A stretch of 64,000 bases of DNA. It comes from Longispora fulva (GTDB lineage Bacteria > Actinomycetota > Actinomycetes > Mycobacteriales > Micromonosporaceae). Position numbers and translations under genes: made by a program. The DNA is taken from NCBI RefSeq assembly GCF_015751905.1, contig NZ_JADOUF010000001.1, positions 6,510,001-6,574,000 on the forward strand, in the 5' to 3' direction. Positions 33,673-40,713 of the stretch are shown in pieces. Below the pieces are notes generated by a model. The model did no database searches and was not told the DNA's origin. It saw nothing but the letters and a program-made list of their open reading frames with translations. Each line of letters opens with the position of its first letter. Within the stretch, counting starts at the first letter, position 1.

Positions 33673-33690
33673 TGCTCTTTGAGAACTCAA
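33673..33690 (+). promoter_or_regulatory. boxA-like antitermination motif in the operon leader
   Basis: TGCTCTTTGAGAACTCAA matches the boxA core TGCTCTTT seen in rRNA leaders, about 140 bp after the promoter and 160 bp before the first hairpin. The leader from 33532 to 33896 has no other good gene. It may let polymerase read through the terminator-like hairpins of this long operon. Confidence 0.45.
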
Positions 33691-33840
33691 CAGGGAAGAC
33701 ATGCAACAGGGGTTGTCACCTCCCTTCGAAGGTGTCCGGGCACGACTGAGGTTCGTGCATCGTTCCTGCTCCCGCCGGTCTGGCGGGGGTGTTGTCAGCC
33801 GCTGCGGAGCTTGGCTTCCCGGCGGTGTCTCGCACGTAAT

Positions 33841-33868
33841 CCGGCAGCACGGTCAACCGTGCTGCCGG
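33841..33868 (+). other. Perfect hairpin before the first small gene of the operon
   Basis: 12-bp perfect stem (CCGGCAGCACGG arm) with a TCAA loop, ending about 29 bp before the ATG at 33897. It has no T-run. It may act as an attenuator or as RNA protection in the leader. Confidence 0.55.
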
Positions 33869-33896
33869 CCATCGCAAGCGGAGAGAGGTTGCCGTT

Positions 33897-34058
33897 ATGG
33901 CTTCGAGCATCGCCGCAGGTCTGCGGCTGACGATCAAGAACAACTCCACCTACCGCCAGTGCGCCGGCTGCAAGCGGCTGACCGCCCTGCCCGGTACCGA
34001 GACGCGTTGCACGTCGTGTCGGCCCCCGGCGGCACGGCAGTACTCCCGCGCCGCGTAG
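33897..34058 (+). CDS. Small zinc-ribbon protein
   Basis: 53 residues with two CxxC pairs (CAGC and CTSC) spaced 16 residues apart, flanked by basic residues; a classic zinc-ribbon pattern. GAGAGAGG precedes the ATG. It is the first gene of the long AICE operon. Function unknown; small zinc ribbons at this position are common in AICEs. Confidence 0.65.
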   Translation: MASSIAAGLRLTIKNNSTYRQCAGCKRLTALPGTETRCTSCRPPAARQYSRAA

Positions 34059-34089
34059 CGCGGCCCACAACTTTCCTGGCCCCACAGGT

Positions 34090-34119
34090 GAGGCCCAGCG
34101 GGTGCAACCGCCGGGCCTC
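34090..34119 (+). other. Hairpin between the first two genes of the operon
   Basis: 12-bp stem with one mismatch (GAGGCCC..GGGCCTC outer arms) and a 6-base loop. It lies between the zinc-ribbon gene and the DUF6284 gene. No T-run. Confidence 0.45.
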
Positions 34120-34161
34120 GATATGGGCCTAACCACACCCTTTACCGAAGGAGCTAGACCC

Positions 34162-34479
34162 ATGAACAGCATCCCACGCAACGGCCTGCGGGTCGTCAGT
34201 GCGGAACCCGCCCCGGCCGACATGGTCGAGGTGTACGTGCTCGACCTCCTGGACGGCCCCACGCTCCAGGAGTTGGACGCGATCGAGGCTGAGTGGCCGC
34301 TGATCGCTGCTGACATCGCTGCCCTCGACGACCTGGCCGAGACGCTGCGGGTCACCGACCGGCAGGTCGTTGTCGACCTGGACAGCCGTCGGGCTCGTCG
34401 CAACCGCCGGCGCATCATCGCGGCCACTCTGACCAGCTCCACCGCCGTGATCTTCCCGGTTCTGCGGGCGGTGGCGTGA
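34162..34479 (+). CDS. DUF6284 family protein
   Basis: 105 residues with the family signature LQELDAIEAEWPLIAADIAALD, then a DLDSRRARRNRRR basic block. A clean AAGGAG lies upstream. DUF6284 proteins are small AICE- and plasmid-encoded proteins of unknown role. Its stop overlaps the next start (TGATG). Confidence 0.8.
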   Translation: MNSIPRNGLRVVSAEPAPADMVEVYVLDLLDGPTLQELDAIEAEWPLIAADIAALDDLAETLRVTDRQVVVDLDSRRARRNRRRIIAATLTSSTAVIFPVLRAVA

Positions 34480-35150
34480 TGGTGCTGAACAAGTGGCGGA
34501 CGTGGACTGACCCGGAGACGTTCACCGTCGGGGTTGCCGAGGGTTGGGCGGATGCGGAGACGGACCCGACGCGCATCGACTGGACGGCCCGGCAGGCAGC
34601 CGCAGCTATCCCCTTCGCCGTCATCGACGGCCGTCCGGTGAACCCGGCCGAGCTGACCGAGGTGCGTTACGGGCGCAACGGTTTGGGCCGTTGGGGCGAG
34701 AACCTGATGGCCGACGCGCTGGTCACCGCAACCACCAGCGACGGCATCCGGTGGTTGCTGCTGATCGAGCGCGGTGACGGGCACGGCTGGGCTGTGCCCG
34801 GCGGGTCCGTCGAGCCGGGCGAGTCCCCGGCCGACGCCTCAGCACGCGAGCTGACCGAGGAGACCGGCCTGGCCGTGCCCGCCGAGCGTTGGCGGGCCGG
34901 AACACCGGTGTACGTGCCAGACCCCCGGGCGAGCGCGGAAGCGTGGGCGGTCACCGTCCCCGCGTCTGCGCACCTCGGAACGGTCGCGGACCTGCCCGTC
35001 GTGGTCGGGGCCGATGACGCCCGCCGCGCGATGTGGGTCCGCGCCGACTCTTACGCCGGCCTGTGCCGGGAGCTGGCCGCCTGGTTCGGTGGCCGCGTCT
35101 TCGCCGCACACGTCGCGATGCTCACCGGGTTCCTGGACGGTGCGGCATGA
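34479..35150 (+). CDS. NUDIX hydrolase of the element
   Basis: 223 residues. The Nudix box is GGSVEPGESPADASARELTEETGL, complete in the Gx5Ex7REuxEExGu pattern. An N-terminal ~75-residue extension with AIPFAVIDGRPVNP precedes it. NUDIX proteins are a hallmark cargo of AICEs (the pSAM2 Pif protein, involved in pock formation/immunity, is one). The substrate cannot be told. Coupled on both sides by overlaps. Confidence 0.88.
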   Translation: MVLNKWRTWTDPETFTVGVAEGWADAETDPTRIDWTARQAAAAIPFAVIDGRPVNPAELTEVRYGRNGLGRWGENLMADALVTATTSDGIRWLLLIERGDGHGWAVPGGSVEPGESPADASARELTEETGLAVPAERWRAGTPVYVPDPRASAEAWAVTVPASAHLGTVADLPVVVGADDARRAMWVRADSYAGLCRELAAWFGGRVFAAHVAMLTGFLDGAA

Positions 35151-35413
35151 ACGACAAGCCGCTGATGTTCCCCGCCCAGCTGTTCGTGCTGGGTGAGGTG
35201 CTGGTACAGCCGCAGGGCGCACAAACGTTCGCCCCCTACCGGCTGGCCTGCACTGACTGTGGGGCGTGGCAGGGCCTCACCCTCACCGTTCGCACCCCCG
35301 ACGCCGTCGAACTCGACGTGTCCTGCGGGTGCGGGAACGCGTGGCAGACCGGCGAGATCAACCCCGCGCAGATCCTGCACCACCTGCGCACCAACGCCGA
35401 CCGGCTGCACTGA
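35147..35413 (+). CDS. Small AICE protein with cysteine motifs
   Basis: 88 residues. Cysteine groups CTDC and CGCG suggest zinc binding in a single beta-rich domain. ATGA overlap with the NUDIX gene and TGATG overlap with the next gene. Not recognised beyond its AICE context. Confidence 0.65.
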   Translation: MNDKPLMFPAQLFVLGEVLVQPQGAQTFAPYRLACTDCGAWQGLTLTVRTPDAVELDVSCGCGNAWQTGEINPAQILHHLRTNADRLH

Positions 35414-35787
35414 TGGGCACCGCGACCCGCTACCGGGCGGCGTTTAACGACCCCGACGCCGTGCGGCACAGCGTGCCGACGTTCCCGTGGAACTCAGCCC
35501 CGGAAGGCCTGGCGACCCGCCGGCAGCTGCGCACCCAGGGGCTGAGGCCCGGTGGGCAGGACATCGCCGGCCAGATCCTGTGGCGCGGTGTCGGCGGAGT
35601 ACGCGCGGCCTACCTCTACCGCGTGGCTCTGGCGCTGCCGAAGCGCACCGCCACCCCGGCGCAGCTGGACGCGATCGCCAAGGCTCTGCGGGCACGGCGG
35701 ACCTGTTCGACCTGCCACACGGTGCGCTCCTACTACATCCCTGGCCGGTACGGCGAGTGCCTGACCTGCGCCGGAAAGGAACAGTGA
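35413..35787 (+). CDS. RRQRL-motif zinc-binding protein
   Basis: 124 residues with TRRQLRTQGLRPGGQ, the motif naming this AICE family, and a C-terminal CSTC..CLTC zinc site. Family members are small AICE/plasmid proteins of unknown function. The next gene begins 2 bp after its stop. Confidence 0.78.
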   Translation: MGTATRYRAAFNDPDAVRHSVPTFPWNSAPEGLATRRQLRTQGLRPGGQDIAGQILWRGVGGVRAAYLYRVALALPKRTATPAQLDAIAKALRARRTCSTCHTVRSYYIPGRYGECLTCAGKEQ

Positions 35788-35789
35788 CC

Positions 35790-35933
35790 ATGAAAAAGCT
35801 TTGGGTCTACCTCGCCGCGGCGTTCGTGGCGTACTTCGTCATCACCAACCCGGCCGGTGCCGCCGACGTGGCCCGCGAGATCGCCTCTGGGCTCGGGCAG
35901 TTCGCCGCTGGCGTCGTCGGAGGTGCCAAGTGA
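35790..35933 (+). CDS. Small single-pass membrane protein
   Basis: 47 residues: MKKLWVYLAAAFVAYFVI is a typical membrane or signal segment, followed by an amphipathic segment ending GVVGGAK. Small peptides of this type accompany spread (Spd) genes. Its stop overlaps the next GTG. Confidence 0.6.
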   Translation: MKKLWVYLAAAFVAYFVITNPAGAADVAREIASGLGQFAAGVVGGAK

Positions 35934-36955
35934 GCGCCCCGACGACCACCCGCGCGAGTTCCTACCCGGTGCCGGTCGACGGCCTGCTGTCGAGGGCACT
36001 GGACCTGGGGATCGATCTGGGGGAGGTGCCGTCGCGTAACCGGCTCATGGCCGAGCTGCACATCGGACCGGCCAAGGCGAACACCATCCGCCAAACACTG
36101 TTGGGCGAGCCGATCGAGTGGGCCCTGGCCAAGGAACTGCTGACCGGCGACGACGCGGCGTTGGTGGAGGCGCGGGCGCACTTCACCGCCGACGCCCTCG
36201 CACGGCTCACCCCACTTGCCGACGACCCCGCCGACACCGAACCGGTGCAGATCGAACCGGACGGACGGCACTTGCACGCCGTGCCCGACGTCGACACCGT
36301 GCCGCCGTCCCTCGTGCCGGACGTCGACAACCCGCCCGACACGGCCGGGGACACGGTGGCGTACCCGGGTACGAGCCCGGACGTCGAGCCGGCCCCGGTG
36401 CCGGTGCATTCCGCGCCGTCTGCGGATGTTGCAGCGTCGTTGGGGCTGGTCACGGGTGCCGCGTACCCGGGTACGAACAACCAGCCCGTCAGCCGGTCCC
36501 CGAAGTTGTCGGGGCGGGTGTGGGCGTACATCGGGGCCCTGCTGGGTGGGTCGGTGTCGATCGCGGCGAACGTCGCGCACTCGTTCGTCCAGCCCCGCCC
36601 GACCGGTGCCGGACCCGACTGGATCCCGTCCCCGGAATGGGCGCCAGAACCCGGGGCGGTTGTGGGGGCGACGTTTTGGCCGGTCGCGTTGTTCGTCGTG
36701 ATCGAGATCCTCGCCCGCGTGCCGTGGCCTGAGGGTGCCCGGTGGGTTGTGGCCCGCGTGTGCGGCCTGCTCCCCGTCGCCCTGGTCGCCGCGGTCGTCT
36801 CGTACCGGCACCTGTCCGGGCTCCTGGGGCACTACGGCGAAGACCCGCTCACCGTCGTCATCGGCCCGTTCGCCGTCGACGGCCTGATGGTCGTCGCGAC
36901 CGGCGCGATCATCGCCCTCGGACGCATCAAGAACACCACCACGAAGGAGAACTAG
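35930..36955 (+). CDS. Spd-like membrane protein (DUF2637-type)
   Basis: 341 residues from GTG 35930. The first ~70 residues look like a helical DNA-binding-like domain (NRLMAELHIGPAKANTIRQTLL). An acidic/Pro-rich linker (about 80-190) is followed by four membrane helices (about 198-220, 243-262, 272-295 and 305-325). Spread proteins move the transferred element within the mycelium. The fusion to a helix-turn-helix-like N-terminus is reminiscent of the KorA/Spd fusion proteins of some AICEs. Confidence 0.7.
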   Translation: MSAPTTTRASSYPVPVDGLLSRALDLGIDLGEVPSRNRLMAELHIGPAKANTIRQTLLGEPIEWALAKELLTGDDAALVEARAHFTADALARLTPLADDPADTEPVQIEPDGRHLHAVPDVDTVPPSLVPDVDNPPDTAGDTVAYPGTSPDVEPAPVPVHSAPSADVAASLGLVTGAAYPGTNNQPVSRSPKLSGRVWAYIGALLGGSVSIAANVAHSFVQPRPTGAGPDWIPSPEWAPEPGAVVGATFWPVALFVVIEILARVPWPEGARWVVARVCGLLPVALVAAVVSYRHLSGLLGHYGEDPLTVVIGPFAVDGLMVVATGAIIALGRIKNTTTKEN

Positions 36956-36958
36956 CCC

Positions 36959-37162
36959 GTGAACACCACCGCTATCACCCAGCTCATCGCCCGCGCGCAG
37001 GCCGACCTGTCCGCCGATCGGCACCCCCAGGCCGTCCTCGAGGACGTCCTCGACGCCCTGGCCGAGATCGCCACCACCCCTGACCCCGATGTCCGCACGG
37101 TCCGTCAGTCCTTCGGCACCGTCGAGGCCGGATCCATCGTCATCGGCCACATCAGCAGGTAA
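36959..37162 (+). CDS. Small AICE protein, unknown
   Basis: 67 residues from a GTG 3 bp after the preceding stop. Helical and acidic (QADLSADRHPQAVLEDVLDALAEIA). Not recognised. Confidence 0.55.
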   Translation: MNTTAITQLIARAQADLSADRHPQAVLEDVLDALAEIATTPDPDVRTVRQSFGTVEAGSIVIGHISR

Positions 37163-37255
37163 CACCGATCGCCCGGCTGGCAGACACACCCCGTTCGAGT
37201 CGGGGGCGGGCACGAACGGCCAAATAGGTGGCCGTCAACGCAAAGGGAGACATCC

Positions 37256-37441
37256 ATGGGCAGCAAGAACGTTGCGCGTACCGGTCACACCGACATCCAG
37301 ATCGGTCACGTCAGCGGCAAGCAGGCCGACCACAAGACCCCGCCCCCGGCGGACGTGAAGGCCACCAACGTTGTCGAGGGCAACGCCAAGGTCGGCGCAC
37401 AGCACGACACGATCACCGGCGGCTTGACCTTCCGCTGGTAG
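37256..37441 (+). CDS. Small AICE protein, unknown
   Basis: 61 residues, Gly/Thr/Lys-rich with the repeated pattern GHTDIQIGHV and a TFRW end; AAGGGAG precedes the ATG. No recognisable domain. It lies just before the hairpin and the translocase gene. Confidence 0.5.
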   Translation: MGSKNVARTGHTDIQIGHVSGKQADHKTPPPADVKATNVVEGNAKVGAQHDTITGGLTFRW

Positions 37442-37456
37442 CAGGCCCGATGTTGT

Positions 37457-37500
37457 CCGGGGCACGGCCTTTTGGCCTGGTAACCGATGCCGTGCCCCGG
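37457..37500 (+). other. Long-loop hairpin upstream of the translocase gene
   Basis: 12-bp perfect stem (CCGGGGCACGGC arm) with a 20-base loop that ends 27 bp before the translocase ATG. It could modulate expression of the translocase or act as a partial terminator. Confidence 0.45.
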
Positions 37501-37527
37501 CCACCCCAACATGGAGGTAGCACCATC

Positions 37528-39690
37528 ATGGCAAGCAACAAGGAACCGTTCGACTTCGACCGTCACGCTGAGGAACTCGGCGTCAACGCCGATGTCCTCG
37601 ACCTCGACGCGGCACGGGCCAACCGCACCCGCCCGACCCCGGATGACGTTTCCGGGACGCACTTCGACGTCGCCCTCGACGACGAGCCCGCGCCGGGCGG
37701 CGCGGCGGTGGCGGTGCCGGTCGTGCCGGGTGGCCGCCGTGACGTGATCCCGTCGGCGCTGCGCGGGTGGGCCAATATCCGCTCGACCGTGCGGCACGCC
37801 GCCGGTCTGGCCGGTCACATCGCCGCGTTCCATGCGGTGCGCACCCCGTGGTACCTGGCGCAGGCCGGGTTCTGGGCGTCAGTCGGTCTGTTCCGGCTGG
37901 CTGGGCGTCAGCTCAAGTGGTGGTGGCTGACCGAACAGCACGACCTGCGCCAAGCCGCGGCCGCGAGCAACGACCCGGACGCGTGGTTGAAGTTGCAGAA
38001 GGAAGGCAAACGCACCCGCCTGTGGCGCTTCTGCGTCCTGGCCGCCGAGGCGATGGGCATCGCGATCGGCGGACCCCTGGCATACGCCCTGGCCCCGGGG
38101 TGGGCGGTGGCGCTGACGGTGGCCGGCGCGGTCGGCTACCTGGCTCATGTCGGTCGACCGGCGGACCGGCCGATCCTGTCGACGGCTGTGGTGGCGGGCA
38201 GGTTCCGGCGGATCAACCCCGACATCGTGCTCCGCGCCTACTACGCCGCCGGCCTGGGGCACCCGGACCGGGCGGGCCAGAAGGTGGACTTCGGTTCGAC
38301 CATGGCCCGCGACACGTCCGGCACCGGCTCGCAGGTGTCCATCGACCTGCCGTACGGCAAGACGTTCGACGACGCGCTCAAAGCCCGCAGTTCGATCGCC
38401 TCGGGGCTGGACGTGTCCATCAACCAGGTGTTCATCACCCGCGACAACACCTCCAACCGGCGACACACCCTGTTCGTCGCCGACCGCGACCCCCTGGCCA
38501 TCCCGGCCGGCCGCTCGCCCCTGCTGGACTGCAAGCCGCGCGACATCTGGACCCCTGCCCCGTTCGGCCTCGACGAGCGCGGCCGCAAGGTCGACCTGTT
38601 CCTGATGTGGATCTCGGTCCTGATCGGGGCGCAGCCTCGCAAGGGCAAGACGTTCGCCGCCCGGCTCCTGGCCCTGTACGCCGCTCTTGACCCGTGGGTG
38701 AAGCTCGTCCTGGTCGACGGGAAGAACTCCCCCGACTGGGACAAGTTCCAGCTCGTCGCGCACCGGGCGGTGTTCGGCACCAACCCCAACACCCGCGACA
38801 ACGACCCGATCACACACCTCCTCGAAGCGTTGCGGGAGGTCAAGAAGCACATCGAGACCGTGAACGAGGTCCTGTCCACGCTGCCTCCGGCCATGTGCCC
38901 GGAAGGCAAGCTGACGCGCGAACTCGCACGGGATCCGCGCTATCCGGACCTGCGGGTATGGCTGCTGATCATGGAAGAGTTCCAGGTCTACTACGAGTTG
39001 GACGACCAGAACGTCAACAAGGAGATCGCCTCCTTGCTGTCGTTCATCATGGCCGTCGGACCGTCCGCCGGGGTCATCATCCTGTCGTCCTCGCAGAAGC
39101 CCTCCGGGGTCGGTGCCGGGGATGTGCAGCGGCTGTTCAACCGCTACCGCGACAACCACGCCGCCCGCTTCGCCCTCAAATGCGGCAACCGCATCGTGTC
39201 CGAAGCCATCCTCGGGGGCGACGCCTACGCCGAAGGGTTCGACGCGTCCTCCCTGCCCACGGGCAAGGAATACCTCGGGGTCGGCTACCTCTACGGCCTG
39301 ACCGACGACACCCCCACGGTGCGGACGTTCCTCGCCGATCACAGCGACGCGGAAAAGATCCTCACCGCCGCCCGCAAGCACCGCGAAGCCGTCGGCACGC
39401 TGTCCGGGCACGCCGCCGGAGAGACCGTGGTCCGCGACGTCCGCGACGTGCTGGCCGACACCCGCAGCGTGTTCGCCGCCGGTGAGGCGGGGCTGCACTG
39501 GCAGACCATCGCCGCCCGCCTGGCCGAGACCATCCCCGAGCACTACGCCGACACCACCGCCGAATCCATCTCGGCACAGCTGCGGGCGCTTCATGTACAG
39601 AGCGTTGACGTCAAGGCCGGCGGGACGGTCCTCAAGGGTGCCCGGTTGGCCGGAATCGTCACCGCGATCGACGCACGCGACGCGGCCTGA
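37528..39690 (+). CDS. TraB-type FtsK/SpoIIIE DNA translocase
   Basis: 720 residues; GGAGGT precedes the ATG. Two or three membrane helices (about 105-125 and 168-207) are followed by the motor domain with Walker A GAQPRKGKT (367-375) and Walker B-like RVWLLIMEEF (476-485). The sensor motif SSSQKPSG follows at about 518. The C-terminal ~100 residues resemble a winged helix, as in the gamma domain that reads repeats in DNA. These translocases move double-stranded AICE DNA to the recipient without relaxase. A cluster of 7-bp repeats directly follows the gene and could be its recognition site. Confidence 0.9.
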   Translation: MASNKEPFDFDRHAEELGVNADVLDLDAARANRTRPTPDDVSGTHFDVALDDEPAPGGAAVAVPVVPGGRRDVIPSALRGWANIRSTVRHAAGLAGHIAAFHAVRTPWYLAQAGFWASVGLFRLAGRQLKWWWLTEQHDLRQAAAASNDPDAWLKLQKEGKRTRLWRFCVLAAEAMGIAIGGPLAYALAPGWAVALTVAGAVGYLAHVGRPADRPILSTAVVAGRFRRINPDIVLRAYYAAGLGHPDRAGQKVDFGSTMARDTSGTGSQVSIDLPYGKTFDDALKARSSIASGLDVSINQVFITRDNTSNRRHTLFVADRDPLAIPAGRSPLLDCKPRDIWTPAPFGLDERGRKVDLFLMWISVLIGAQPRKGKTFAARLLALYAALDPWVKLVLVDGKNSPDWDKFQLVAHRAVFGTNPNTRDNDPITHLLEALREVKKHIETVNEVLSTLPPAMCPEGKLTRELARDPRYPDLRVWLLIMEEFQVYYELDDQNVNKEIASLLSFIMAVGPSAGVIILSSSQKPSGVGAGDVQRLFNRYRDNHAARFALKCGNRIVSEAILGGDAYAEGFDASSLPTGKEYLGVGYLYGLTDDTPTVRTFLADHSDAEKILTAARKHREAVGTLSGHAAGETVVRDVRDVLADTRSVFAAGEAGLHWQTIAARLAETIPEHYADTTAESISAQLRALHVQSVDVKAGGTVLKGARLAGIVTAIDARDAA

Positions 39691-39692
39691 AA

Positions 39693-39783
39693 GGTAGCGG
39701 GGCTCCCGCTACCGGTAGCGCCGACGCTACCCCACCCGCTACCCGCCCCACCTGCGAACGTTTCCGCAGGTAGCGGGTAGCGC
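39693..39783. repeat. GGTAGCG repeat cluster, candidate clt (translocase recognition) site
   Basis: Seven copies of GGTAGCG/CGCTACC in about 90 bp: 39693, 39707, 39714, 39725, 39737, 39769 and 39776 (mixed orientation), plus a small palindrome CCTGCG..CGCAGG (39751-39770). In pSVH1-type elements, TraB recognises 8-bp repeats in the clt locus near its own gene. Placement and copy number fit; specificity is untested. Confidence 0.6.
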
Positions 39784-39826
39784 GGCTGGGGTCCTCATGC
39801 CTGAAACCGGCCCTGAGAGGCTTTCC

Positions 39827-40090
39827 ATGCTCACCCACGCCGCTACCGCTACCACCACCAGCCCCGCGACGGGCATCCTCCTCATGATCGCCGCCGCCGT
39901 CACACTCTGTTACGCCCTGGCGTGCTGGCTCGCGCCGTTCGGCTACCACCGCCGGTGCCGGGGCACCGGCCGGACCGGGCCGAAGCTCCGGCAGCCGTGC
40001 CGCCGCTGCCGGGGCACCGGTCGCCGCCTGCGCATCGGACGGCGCATCGCCAACGGCCTGGCCGACATCCACCGCGACGGCACCCGATGA
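39827..40090 (+). CDS. Small membrane protein with CxxCxGxG-like zinc motif
   Basis: 87 residues from ATG 39827 (GAGAGG precedes it; ATG 39797 is possible). One membrane helix (about 15-40) is followed by CRGTGR and CRRCRGTGR, resembling the DnaJ-type zinc module. Coupled to the next gene by ATGA. Unknown function. Confidence 0.6.
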   Translation: MLTHAATATTTSPATGILLMIAAAVTLCYALACWLAPFGYHRRCRGTGRTGPKLRQPCRRCRGTGRRLRIGRRIANGLADIHRDGTR

Positions 40091-40350
40091 CCCGCAACCG
40101 CGCAGGCTGCCCCGACTGGTGCCGGGGACACGGATGCGCACTCGGCGAACACCGCGCCCACCCCGTCCGTCTCCAACTCCCCAACGGGTCCGCCGTCCTC
40201 ACCCGCGTCGCCGGGCGTGCCACACAGCACGCCGAAGTCCGACTCTCCGTGCGGCTCCCGGCCGACGACACCGCCGCGCAGCACCGACTGCTGGCCCTGC
40301 TGTTCCAGCTCCAGACCCTGACCGCCACTCTCCCGGAGGTCTCGTCGTGA
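40087..40350 (+). CDS. DUF6907 family protein
   Basis: 87 residues with CPDWCRGHGC (about 8-17), the likely metal-binding opening of DUF6907 proteins, then a beta-rich stretch (VRLSVRLPADD). A small AICE-linked family of unknown function. Overlaps its neighbours on both sides. Confidence 0.7.
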   Translation: MTRNRAGCPDWCRGHGCALGEHRAHPVRLQLPNGSAVLTRVAGRATQHAEVRLSVRLPADDTAAQHRLLALLFQLQTLTATLPEVSS

Positions 40351-40670
40351 TCCCTGACCCGCAGGCCGTGGCCGAGCACTCGATGCACGCCATCTTCTCT
40401 GACCCGACGACGTTTCACGAGTTCATCGGCTACCTGATCGAGTCCGCCTGGCACAACGGCTACCAACAAGCCCTGCGCCACGTCGCCGCCCGCCACATAG
40501 AAATCCACGCCGCCCCGGCCCCACTCGCCCCGACGTGGGAAGAACAGGTCGCCGCCCGTATCGCACGGATGGAGTCCTACGCCGCCGAGCACCCGCACGG
40601 TCCCGCGCACGAGGAGACGGCGGAGCAGGTCGCCACCGTTCACCCGATCAAACGAAGGACTGCGGCATGA
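40347..40670 (+). CDS. Small helical AICE protein
   Basis: 107 residues from GTG 40347, mostly alpha-helical (FHEFIGYLIESAWHNGYQQALRHVAARH). No zinc motif or membrane helix. Coupled to the preceding gene (GTGA) and the tiny frame downstream (ATGA). Not recognised. Confidence 0.55.
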   Translation: MIPDPQAVAEHSMHAIFSDPTTFHEFIGYLIESAWHNGYQQALRHVAARHIEIHAAPAPLAPTWEEQVAARIARMESYAAEHPHGPAHEETAEQVATVHPIKRRTAA

Positions 40671-40708
40671 GCGTCGGCCAACTCATCACCCTCACTCAAG
40701 GACGGTGA
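40667..40708 (+). CDS. Possible 13-residue coupling peptide
   Basis: Encodes MSVGQLITLTQGR with overlapping start (ATGA at 40667) and a stop at 40708 that lies over the start region of the DUF3987 gene. It could serve translational coupling; it may be fortuitous. Confidence 0.25.
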   Translation: MSVGQLITLTQGR

Positions 40709-40713
40709 ACCGA

